Notes under the pieces: model-generated
Databases searched by the model: none
The model's input: only the letters and a program-made list of their open reading frames with translations
Told to the model about the DNA's origin: nothing
In this document: positions 1 through 5,892 of the stretch, one piece after another
Numbering within the stretch: the first letter of the stretch is position 1
How the letters are laid out: the number at the start of each line of letters is the position of its first letter
Program-made: the position numbers and the translations under genes
Source: Ktedonobacteraceae bacterium
Lineage (GTDB): Bacteria > Chloroflexota > Ktedonobacteria > Ktedonobacterales > Ktedonobacteraceae
Direction of reading: 5' to 3'
DNA length: 10,608 nt
Assembly (NCBI GenBank): GCA_017354095.1
Contig: JAFMRP010000078.1
Location: forward strand, 1-10,608

Positions 1-850
1 TCAGCGCGCGCGTGCGGCGCATCGGCTCAAGCAGGCGCACGAGTATCGTTTGCAGAATGGCGATCAGGGCTGTATTGAGCGCGAGCGCGACTCCGGCCAC
101 CCAGACAGGCAGGTGCAGGCCATTAGCAGCGTAGACGGGCAGGCCCAGACCGATCAGACTGATGCAGAGCGCAAAGGCGATGTTGACAATGATCATAGCG
201 ATAAATGGCCGATCTCTGAGCACTACGCGATAGCCACCATGAGCCGTCTCTGACGCTTTGCTATGCTGCGATGCCGGCACCCCAACGTATAAAAGAGTGG
301 CAGCCAGAAAGAAGCTGAGCGTATTGATGATGATAATCACAAAGTAGCCGGACTGCCCGGCTGCTGAAATGAGCACACCGGCCAGGAAGTTGCCGATACC
401 CACACCAGTGATCAGGGCTGTACCCAGCAGTCCGAACCAGCGATCTCGTTCACCAAAAGCCGCCATATCGGTCGCTAATGTAAAGTAGGATGACCAGAAG
501 ATGCGCTGCCCGGCAGCCGTAAAAAACGCCATCAACACGAGCAGCGGAATGTTGTGTACGACCAGGTAACCCAGAAAACCTGCGCCCTGGAGAATCTGGG
601 CGGCGATAACAAGACGTCTGGCGCCGAAGCGGTCAACAAGGATGCCGGTGAGGGGGATAAGTGGGATGGTGAAGATCGTCGCGATACTCACAGCCAGGCC
701 GACCGCTGTCAGAGGCAGACCGACAACGACATTGAAATAGAGCAGCGAGAAAGGCGCGAAAAAGCCCGTTCCCAGCGCATCGATAAATACAGCAGATAGG
801 AAGCTGGTTGTGCCTCTGCGGGGAGGTATACCGAGATGTCGTGCCAGCAT
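1..850 (-). CDS. MFS transporter, N-terminal part (gene continues beyond the left edge)
   Basis: This is a major facilitator superfamily permease of the inner membrane; the substrate cannot be told. The 283 visible residues hold about eight hydrophobic segments (roughly 16-38, 44-68, 79-97, 101-118, 138-163, 167-190, 215-238, 246-271). A clear family signature sits in the loop between helices 2 and 3, residues 69-80: G-I-L-V-D-R-F-G-A-R-R-L, matching the GxxxDRxGxRR pattern. The start is the ATG at 850-848. A TAG lies in frame six codons upstream, and a weak purine-rich AAAGAGAA lies about 7 nt before it, so no longer N-terminus is possible. No stop occurs before base 1, so the C-terminal half is outside the window. 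A candidate promoter lies about 75 bp upstream. The gene is divergent from the sugar-type cassette at 1297 and could serve it, but nothing seen proves that. Confidence 0.85.
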   Translation of the reverse strand, partial: MLARHLGIPPRRGTTSFLSAVFIDALGTGFFAPFSLLYFNVVVGLPLTAVGLAVSIATIFTIPLIPLTGILVDRFGARRLVIAAQILQGAGFLGYLVVHNIPLLVLMAFFTAAGQRIFWSSYFTLATDMAAFGERDRWFGLLGTALITGVGIGNFLAGVLISAAGQSGYFVIIIINTLSFFLAATLLYVGVPASQHSKASETAHGGYRVVLRDRPFIAMIIVNIAFALCISLIGLGLPVYAANGLHLPVWVAGVALALNTALIAILQTILVRLLEPMRRTRAL

Positions 851-907
851 GCAAGGGTTCTCTTTCTAGCCAGGCATCCGTGGCCTATTGGGGATATTGT
901 GGATGCT

Positions 908-934
908 TATACATCCATGGCATGTAGTATAGCA
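908..934 (-). promoter_or_regulatory. Candidate extended -10 promoter of the MFS gene, overlapping an imperfect palindrome
   Basis: Read on the minus strand, TGC followed by TATACT (bases 934 to 926) is a good extended -10 element. No convincing -35 is present at 17 bp. The -10 sits inside an imperfect palindrome with TATAC at 908-912 and GTATA at 927-931, and ACAT/ATGT inside it. A dyad over a -10 is a typical place for a repressor operator. The predicted leader to the ATG at 850 is about 70 nt. Sequence inspection only. Confidence 0.35.
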
Positions 935-1220
935 GAAGCTAAAAGGCGGGACCACCGTGCCCGGGCGTGAGCATACCTGTCGCTATTTCATAGTGCTGAG
1001 CATATCACCATCTCCTCAATAGGGAGCACTTGCCTTTGATTTGAGGCAGAATTCCTCATAGTAGAAATCCTTTCCTTGGGATGGCATTTTTGATATTACC
1101 TGTATCATACTACGCGACGTTATGAAGGCTATGCCCGGGTTGAAGGGGCTCTGCGGGCCAGCTAACAATCAGTACACAGTAGTGAGTCGTAATTTCTAAC
1201 CCATCTGTCGCCTCGTTAGA

Positions 1221-1250
1221 TTGTAAAATTTAATATTCATCGGGTAGAAT
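1221..1250 (+). promoter_or_regulatory. Candidate sigma-70-type promoter for the 1297-4495 cassette
   Basis: TTGTAA at 1221-1226 (4 of 6 matches to TTGACA) is followed after 18 bp by TAGAAT at 1245-1250 (5 of 6 matches to TATAAT). The predicted transcript starts near 1257 and gives a leader of about 40 nt before the ATG at 1297. A copy of the TTGATATTAC repeat begins at base 1250, just over the predicted start, where an activator or repressor could act. Confidence 0.35.
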
Positions 1251-1283
1251 TGATATTACTACTGTAGACTCGGTCGCAATTTC

Positions 1284-1290
1284 AAAGGAG
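1284..1290 (+). promoter_or_regulatory. Strong ribosome binding site AAAGGAG
   Basis: AAAGGAG lies 6 nt before the ATG at 1297 and fixes the start of the first oxidoreductase gene. Confidence 0.8.
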
Positions 1291-1296
1291 AATAGA

Positions 1297-2319
1297 ATGA
1301 TCCGTGTGGCGATGATCAGCTTCTGGCATGTTCATGCGCGTGACTACGCCAGGCAGGCCAGGGAGCATCCGGATACAGAGATTGTAGCAGCGTGGGATGA
1401 GATACCTGAACGTGGGCGCGCGCAGGCTCAGGCTTTGGGGGCTACGTTCTACGAGAGCCTGGATGAATTGCTGGCGCAGCCCGACATTGACGGTGTTATC
1501 ATCGATACACCAACCAATATGCATCTTGAGGTTATGGTTGCGGCCGCCAGGGCAGGTAAACATATCTTCACAGAAAAAGTGGTTGCTACAACCTTACGCG
1601 AGTGCAATCAGATCCTTGCCGCGGTTGAGCAAGCTGGAGTGAAACTGACCGTTTCCCTGCCACGACTTTATCATAGTTATACCCTGGCAATCAAAGATAT
1701 TTTACGTCAAAAGCTGCTTGGAGATGTCACCCTCGTCAGAACGCGTCTCTCGCATAATGGCGCGTTACCCGCAGCAAATAATCCGGGTGGCTGGCTGCCG
1801 GAGCATTTCTTCAACGCCGAGCTGTGTGGCGGCGGTGCGCTGATCGACCTTGGCTGCCATCCAATGTACCTGGCGCGGCTCTTCCTGGGCGCGGACCTGC
1901 CCGAGATGGTGAGCGCCAACTTTGGTTATGTCACCGGGCGCGAGGTCGAGGATAACGCGGTCGCCGTGTTGCACTATGCCAATGGTGCGCTGGGCGTCGT
2001 TGAAGCTGGTTTTGTCAATCGCTTTTCGCCATTCTCCATTGAGGTGCATGGCACCGAGGGCAGCCTGTTCTACGGCACTCCCGATGATCGCCTGCAGATT
2101 CGCAGCGCGCTGCCGGGCGCGGGTGGCGATACCTGGCATCAGCTGGCGCTCCCACCGGAACAACCACTTGCTTTCCACCAGTGGGTTGGTCACATTCAGC
2201 AAAATACGACGGCCAGCGAAAATATTGCCATGGCCGTTGATTTGACGGCTCTCATGGAGGCTGCCAACCTGTCAGCACGCAATAAGCAGCCTGTCCGACT
2301 GGATTCTTTAGCGCGTTAA
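1297..2319 (+). CDS. Gfo/Idh/MocA-family oxidoreductase with an atypical nucleotide-binding motif
   Basis: The 340-residue protein has the length and two-domain layout of the Gfo/Idh/MocA family: an N-terminal Rossmann fold, then an alpha/beta substrate domain. These are usually NAD(P)-dependent cytosolic dehydrogenases of sugars, cyclitols or related compounds. Visible marks are the acidic end of strand 2 (A-W-D34), the family's EKP site present as E93-K94-V95, and the catalytic-type segment with G178-G-G, D184 and H188. The oddity is the first loop: where GxGxxG/A is expected, residues 8-14 read S-F-W-H-V-H-A, with no glycine and two histidines. The Lys of EKP is kept but the Pro is not. 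The protein may bind its cofactor differently or have lost redox activity. It leads a cassette with an AraC regulator and a canonical relative. The family is clear; substrate and activity are not. Confidence 0.88.
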   Translation: MIRVAMISFWHVHARDYARQAREHPDTEIVAAWDEIPERGRAQAQALGATFYESLDELLAQPDIDGVIIDTPTNMHLEVMVAAARAGKHIFTEKVVATTLRECNQILAAVEQAGVKLTVSLPRLYHSYTLAIKDILRQKLLGDVTLVRTRLSHNGALPAANNPGGWLPEHFFNAELCGGGALIDLGCHPMYLARLFLGADLPEMVSANFGYVTGREVEDNAVAVLHYANGALGVVEAGFVNRFSPFSIEVHGTEGSLFYGTPDDRLQIRSALPGAGGDTWHQLALPPEQPLAFHQWVGHIQQNTTASENIAMAVDLTALMEAANLSARNKQPVRLDSLAR

Positions 2320-2437
2320 CGGATGACGTCAACCGCTTTCCAGCCGGAGCAGGTGTGCCTGTACGCGAGCTACGTCCGAGTCGTTTCTGTGATCTCCGCT
2401 GGGAGGCGGCATGTGAGAGTTTCAGAGGGGGATGGCA

Positions 2438-3442
2438 ATGAAGGCAGCAAAAGACCTGCGCCAGTCGCGGTATCTGTCTGTCGGAAGGAATAATAGCTCG
2501 TTCTATTTCCAGCCAATGGAGGCTGACCCTCATGCGCTCGAAAGGCTGGATATCCGTATTCGTTGGGGTCGCTATGGTGTTCAGGTGCTGAAATGGCACC
2601 TGATCTCCTTCGAGGCTGGTTCTACTATCCCATATCACAAGCATCGCGAGTATGAGTTTCACTTCATCCCGAGCGGGAAAGGCCTGCTTACCCTTGATGA
2701 AGGAACGTTCCCTGTGCAGAGTGGCATGTTCTACCTCACCGGGCCTCAGGTGATGCATCAGCAGGAGATTGACCCCAGGGACCCGATGTCTGAACTATGT
2801 CTTCATGTAGATATCATTCCTCTCGATCAACCGGCGCGCGAGGACGACGATTGGGGAGAAGCGCTGGAGCGCGTGGAGGCGGAGGAGTGTGTACGTCAGC
2901 TCAACATCATGCCGGCTTTTCCTGCCCTGGATCGCTACGATGCTATGAGCTACTTCCTCACCGCCTATAACGCCTGGCGCGATCGCGAACTGGGCGCTTA
3001 TAACACGATCCGCCAGTCGATCATTCAGATATTGCTGCGTGCTGCGCGTGCCCATAATGTTACCCAGATCCAGCCGGCTCTGCCCTCGCGTGACATGAAC
3101 GCCTATCGCTATCAGCTTGCTACCCAGTATATCCGGGATAACTATGCGCGCCCCATCACGCTTGACGAGGTTGCTCAGGGCCTGCATATCTGCGGCCGGC
3201 AATTGCAGCGCATCCTGGATGAGCAGGCGGGCGAAACGTTCAGCGGCTACCTTGAACACTATCGCCTGACCCAGGTCTGCCGGGCCCTGGTGTTAACCGA
3301 GCAGACCGTAGAGCAGCTGGCGGTGCAGCACGGCTTCTCCAGCGGCAGCTATCTGCACTACGTTTTTAAAAAACGCATGGGTACGACCCCCCTGCGCTAT
3401 CGGGAACAGTGGCGCCGGGAAAATGGCAGCGCGGGAGGCTAA
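2438..3442 (+). CDS. AraC-family transcriptional regulator with N-terminal cupin sensor domain
   Basis: This is a 334-residue DNA-binding regulator. Residues about 55-125 form a cupin-type effector domain with H67, H69, E73 and a later H107 in the usual metal or ligand positions. Residues about 226-325 form the double helix-turn-helix of AraC/XylS proteins: the first helix pair lies around 242-262 and the second around 289-312. The end carries the typical G-T-T-P-L-R-Y-R pattern. Members usually sense a sugar or small metabolite and activate neighbouring catabolic genes. An ATG also exists at 2432, but the AGAGGGGG ribosome site at 2424-2431 abuts it; the ATG at 2438 has proper spacing and is preferred. 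An in-frame TGA at 2414 rules out longer forms. The gene sits between two Gfo/Idh/MocA genes and most likely controls them. Confidence 0.92.
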   Translation: MKAAKDLRQSRYLSVGRNNSSFYFQPMEADPHALERLDIRIRWGRYGVQVLKWHLISFEAGSTIPYHKHREYEFHFIPSGKGLLTLDEGTFPVQSGMFYLTGPQVMHQQEIDPRDPMSELCLHVDIIPLDQPAREDDDWGEALERVEAEECVRQLNIMPAFPALDRYDAMSYFLTAYNAWRDRELGAYNTIRQSIIQILLRAARAHNVTQIQPALPSRDMNAYRYQLATQYIRDNYARPITLDEVAQGLHICGRQLQRILDEQAGETFSGYLEHYRLTQVCRALVLTEQTVEQLAVQHGFSSGSYLHYVFKKRMGTTPLRYREQWRRENGSAGG

Positions 3443-3502
3443 ACCCATCTCTCTATTTCAAACGGAAAATGAATTGACAAAACACTACTAGAGGAGAACA
3501 TC

Positions 3503-4495
3503 ATGACAGTCAAAATCGGACTCATTGGTTGTGGCGGCATCGCAGGCGCCCACGTGAAAGGTTATCTCGCAGCCAGTGAGAACGCGAAGGTTACTGCAGT
3601 CTCTGATATCGTTGAAGAGAACGCGAAAAGGCGCGCGCAAGAGGTCGGGGGAGCGCAGATCTTCAGCGACTATAATGTGATGCTGGCCGAAGCTGACATT
3701 GATGCAGTGGATATTTTATTGCCTCATTACTTGCATAAAGATGCAATTGTGGCCGCTGCAAAGGCAAAGAAACATATTCTTTGTGAAAAGCCGCTCTGTC
3801 TGACCCTGGACGAGGCCGCAGCTGTCAAGCAGGCCGTCGATGAGAATGGCGTGACGCTGATGTGCGCGCATAACCAGCTCTTCATCCCTGCTATCCAGCG
3901 CGCCCGCCAGCTGCTCGATGAAGGAGTTATTGGCGATGTTTATCAAATTCGCACAACGGACTCGTTCTATCACAGATTCAGGACAGAAGATATTGGCTGG
4001 CGCGGTCACCGGGAACTGATCGGTGGGGGCGAGTTGATCGATACTGGCTATCACCCCTCCTACATGTTGCTCTACCTGGCCAATAGCAAGCCTGCTCAGG
4101 TGACCGCGCTCTTGAGCAAGCATCGCCTGCATTTCATGGATGGTGAAGATACAGCTCAGGTGCTGGTGCGCTTTGAGAATGGCGCAGTCGGCAACATCGT
4201 GACCAGCTGGGCCTTTGAGCCAGCCGGCTCGACCGAGCGATTCTCGATCACTGGCGAGGGAGGGTCCATCTACAGCTATGGCAATGAGCTATATGTGAAG
4301 ATGCGCGGCAAAGAGCCCGAGGTAATCAGTTTTGCGCCGGTCGAGACGACGTTCATCCCCGAAATAGCCGATTTTGTGACCTGCGTGCGTGATAAGCGCC
4401 GGCCCATTCATACCGAGGTCGAGGGCATCCAGGTGTTGCAGATAATCCTTGGTGCCTATCGCTCCGATGAAGAGAAGCGTATCGTTGATCTGTAA
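3503..4495 (+). CDS. Gfo/Idh/MocA-family NAD(P)-dependent oxidoreductase
   Basis: The 330-residue protein is a canonical family member. The Rossmann motif G9-C-G11-G-I-A14 directly follows the first strand, the second strand ends in an acidic residue (S-D35, suggesting NAD preference), E95-K96-P97 is intact, and the catalytic segment has G174-G-G, D180 and H184. Such enzymes oxidise or reduce sugars, inositols or amino-sugar derivatives in the cytosol; the exact substrate cannot be read here. The start ATG has GAGGAG at 3491-3496, 6 nt upstream. The gene follows the AraC regulator by 60 bp and ends 2 bp before a long hairpin that probably closes the transcript. Its motifs are complete where those of the relative at 1297-2319 are changed, so the two are unlikely to be redundant copies. 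Confidence 0.93.
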   Translation: MTVKIGLIGCGGIAGAHVKGYLAASENAKVTAVSDIVEENAKRRAQEVGGAQIFSDYNVMLAEADIDAVDILLPHYLHKDAIVAAAKAKKHILCEKPLCLTLDEAAAVKQAVDENGVTLMCAHNQLFIPAIQRARQLLDEGVIGDVYQIRTTDSFYHRFRTEDIGWRGHRELIGGGELIDTGYHPSYMLLYLANSKPAQVTALLSKHRLHFMDGEDTAQVLVRFENGAVGNIVTSWAFEPAGSTERFSITGEGGSIYSYGNELYVKMRGKEPEVISFAPVETTFIPEIADFVTCVRDKRRPIHTEVEGIQVLQIILGAYRSDEEKRIVDL

Positions 4496-4497
4496 TC

Positions 4498-4548
4498 ACT
4501 GAACATAAGGGAGGATGACCTGCAAGGTCATCCTCCCTTATGTTCAGT
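4498..4548. terminator. Perfect 24-bp inverted repeat between convergent genes; probable bidirectional terminator
   Basis: Bases 4498-4521 and 4525-4548 are exact reverse complements, with a 3-base GCA loop. This gives a very stable 24-bp stem. It starts 2 bp after the stop of the plus-strand oxidoreductase, and its right arm overlaps the stop codon of the minus-strand acetyltransferase (4544-4546). The position suits a two-way terminator. There is no T-run on either side, so it is not a classical intrinsic terminator. It may act by pausing, by protecting 3' ends, or with a helper factor. Confidence 0.65.
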
Positions 4549-5092
4549 TGGTGTGAGACGGCTGCCACTCACGGTCGAGCAGGGCGTAGAGCAGCAGATC
4601 CCACCAGCGTTCCCGCATCCACTCAGTCTCGTATAGTCTCCCCTCGAAGCGCATGCCCAGTTTCTGCATAACACGCGCGGAACCAGTATTATCGGCGATG
4701 CAGTGCGCCCAGATGCGATGGAGACGCAGTTCGCGAAAACCGAAATCGACGATTGCCCGCGCCGCCTCCGATGCGTAGCCCTGTCCCCAGTAGCGGCTAT
4801 CGATCTCGTAGCCGAGCTCGGCCTCCCAGGACTTGCTGGCCGAGCCGCGAATACCGCAGTTACCGATAAGCTGACCATTTTCACGCAGGGCAATGGCAAC
4901 CTGATAGCGATAGCGCGGCAGCTCCTCGCGCCAGCGCAGGAACATGCTCACAAGGCTGCGTGCATCGGCCTCCGTTCGCTCTTCTCGGGGCGTGTAGCGC
5001 AGGTAGAGTGGATCAGACTGGTAACGCAGCACGGCCTCCCAATCCTCTGATGCAAATTCGCGTAGTACCAGGCGCTCGGTAACGAGCTGCAT
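4544..5092 (-). CDS. GNAT-family N-acetyltransferase, RimJ/RimL type
   Basis: The 182-residue cytosolic enzyme belongs to the GNAT fold group that includes RimJ/RimL and small-molecule acetyltransferases. It opens with the T-E-R-L-V-L-R-E-F pattern usual for this group. It has an acetyl-CoA pyrophosphate loop R100-Y-W-G103-Q-G105-Y-A-S-E-A and the late N135-x-x-S138-x-x-V-M-x-K-L-G-M motif. The acceptor could be a ribosomal or other protein N-terminus, or a small amine; this is not decidable. The ATG at 5092 has GGAG 8 nt upstream. A GTG at 5101 that overlaps the upstream TGA as GTGA is the alternative and would add three residues (M-T-P). In either case translation is probably coupled to the Lrp-type gene. 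The stop codon lies inside the shared hairpin. Confidence 0.9.
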   Translation of the reverse strand: MQLVTERLVLREFASEDWEAVLRYQSDPLYLRYTPREERTEADARSLVSMFLRWREELPRYRYQVAIALRENGQLIGNCGIRGSASKSWEAELGYEIDSRYWGQGYASEAARAIVDFGFRELRLHRIWAHCIADNTGSARVMQKLGMRFEGRLYETEWMRERWWDLLLYALLDREWQPSHTN

Positions 5093-5097
5093 AGGTG

Positions 5098-5376
5098 TCA
5101 CTCCAGTCCTATATCCCAGGCCTGCTGCAGATCCTCGCGCGAATGGCGTTGGAAGGCCATCAGGGTATGTGTCTTGAGAATGGTGGGAAGCTGCTGCATC
5201 TGCCCGGTGACCACATCCGCCAGGTCTTCATAGTGCTGGAAACGCAGCAACGCTACCAGATCATATTCGCCAGTTACCGAATAGACCTCTGAGACACCGT
5301 CAATTTCCAGTAAGCGCTGCGCCGTTTCGTCGATCGTTCCACGCTGGACATTAAGCAAAACTATTGCGCTGACCAT
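5098..5376 (-). CDS. Stand-alone Lrp/AsnC ligand-binding (RAM) domain protein
   Basis: This 92-residue protein corresponds only to the C-terminal ligand-binding domain of Lrp/AsnC regulators. The usual N-terminal helix-turn-helix is absent. The domain's marks are visible: a first strand A-I-V-L-L-N-V, the G-V-x-x-V-Y-S-V-T-G-E-Y-D-L-V-A core near residues 27-42, and a second strand-helix unit ending T-H-T-L-M-A-F. In full-length regulators this domain binds amino acids and forms dimers and octamers. Stand-alone versions are known, and their job is mostly unclear: small-molecule sensing, or modulation of a full-length Lrp. The start ATG has AAGGAAGG about 4 nt upstream. The stop lies 5 bp before the preferred start of the GNAT gene, so the two form an operon. 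Confidence 0.88.
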   Translation of the reverse strand: MVSAIVLLNVQRGTIDETAQRLLEIDGVSEVYSVTGEYDLVALLRFQHYEDLADVVTGQMQQLPTILKTHTLMAFQRHSREDLQQAWDIGLE

Positions 5377-5427
5377 AGAACCTTCCTTTTCTTGCTAATA
5401 CCGCGTCAAGCTTCGTTTGAAGGGTGT

Positions 5428-5569
5428 GCCGCCTGATGGCTATGAACCAATTGGCATGGTGGTACAAGGGTAGATCGGGCGCGAGCCGGCCCCCCGCAAG
5501 GGAGGGCCCTACATTTCCTGTGGGCCCACAGGAGATGTACCACCACAAATTTGTTCATCTCCATGCGGC
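5428..5569. repeat. Interrupted long inverted repeat enclosing a GNRA-type hairpin
   Basis: Outer arms pair in blocks: GCCGC 5428-5432 with GCGGC 5565-5569; ATGG 5436-5439 with CCAT 5561-5564; ATGAAC 5442-5447 with GTTCAT 5553-5558; AATT 5449-5452 with 5548-5551; and TGGTGGTACA 5457-5466 with 5536-5545. Inside, 5488-5495 and 5500-5508 form a GC-rich stem closed by GCAA (a GNRA loop in the plus sense). Bases 5510-5539 form a near-perfect palindrome, one mismatch in 15 pairs, which competes with the innermost outer block. The pattern looks like a structured RNA or a small non-autonomous repeat element. No coding sense was found. Confidence 0.55.
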
Positions 5570-5585
5570 GACAGAGAGAAAGGAC

Positions 5586-5742
5586 GCAGGAGGGTCCCTC
5601 TTGTTCCGCTCGACAACGGCGCTTTTGCGCCCCCTTGATAGACCGTCAGAAACGGCGCTGGCGCGCCTACGCTGCGCGTCATCTGACGGCAAGGCGTTCC
5701 CGCTGCGCGGTCAGCCGAGCGGAGAGGCAGCCGCCCTCCTGC
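5586..5742. repeat. Nested, multi-branched inverted-repeat element
   Basis: Three exact helices nest inside one another: GCAGGAGGG 5586-5594 with CCCTCCTGC 5734-5742; CCGCTCG 5606-5612 with CGAGCGG 5716-5722; CCGTCAGA 5643-5650 with TCTGACGG 5682-5689. Small hairpins fill the gaps: GGCGC/GCGCC with a TTTT loop (5618-5631), GGCGC/GCGCC (5654-5667), ACGC/GCGT (5669-5679) and CCGC/GCGG (5700-5710). No pairing crosses another, so all can form together as one folded RNA or cruciform. Open frames here are low-complexity and R/P/S-rich and look non-coding. It may be an unnamed structured RNA or a dispersed GC-rich repeat; the strand is unknown. Confidence 0.5.
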
Positions 5743-5892
5743 ACCCTCCCGCCTGGCTTCCTTCACTTGAACCTTGAAGAGTACTGAGGGGAGCCAACAG
5801 ATCCACTGCACGTAAGAGAGACTCGCATTTATTATATCTCACGTGCCATCTACCATCGGCTACTGCACAAGCCCTCTTCCCGGTGCGCAGGG
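5743..5892. other. Rest of the gene-free stretch before the R2lox gene
   Basis: No plausible gene. A hairpin CACGTAAGA 5809-5817 / TCTCACGTG 5837-5845 (8 of 9 pairs) has a 19-nt loop. Read on the minus strand, a perfect TATAAT is present at 5836-5831 without a good -35. If used, it would transcribe leftward through the two structured elements toward the Lrp-type gene. The hairpin could also end the R2lox operon, although there is no T-run. Confidence 0.3.

Larger units (their letters stand above)
851..1296. other. Intergenic region between the MFS gene and the oxidoreductase cassette
   Basis: About 446 bp with no plausible coding frame. It is more AT-rich toward the right end. It holds the candidate MFS promoter near 908-934 and the candidate cassette promoter near 1221-1250. 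A 10-base repeat, TTGATATTAC, occurs at 1090-1099 and again at 1250-1259, exactly 160 bp apart. A small dyad TGAGG(7 nt)CCTCA lies at 1042-1058. No strong terminator was seen. Confidence 0.6.

Noticed and set aside
1042..1058. TGAGG/CCTCA dyad in the 851-1296 intergenic region
   Set aside because: Five-base arms with a 7-nt spacer are expected by chance in 446 bp; noted only in the intergenic entry.
1765..3259. Minus-strand frames of 145-168 codons opposite the oxidoreductase and regulator genes
   Set aside because: They are antisense shadows of clearly conserved genes and have no recognisable domain or ribosome site.
3474..3479. Perfect TTGACA just before the second oxidoreductase gene
   Set aside because: A -10 at 17 bp would fall on the bases right before the ATG and reads AACATC; no usable promoter results. 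The gene is probably co-transcribed with the regulator.
5424..5811. Open frames of about 80-117 codons on both strands in the structured intergenic region
   Set aside because: They overlap each other, are rich in Arg, Pro and Ser, lack ribosome sites and follow the inverted repeats; they are best read as chance frames in GC-rich structured DNA.
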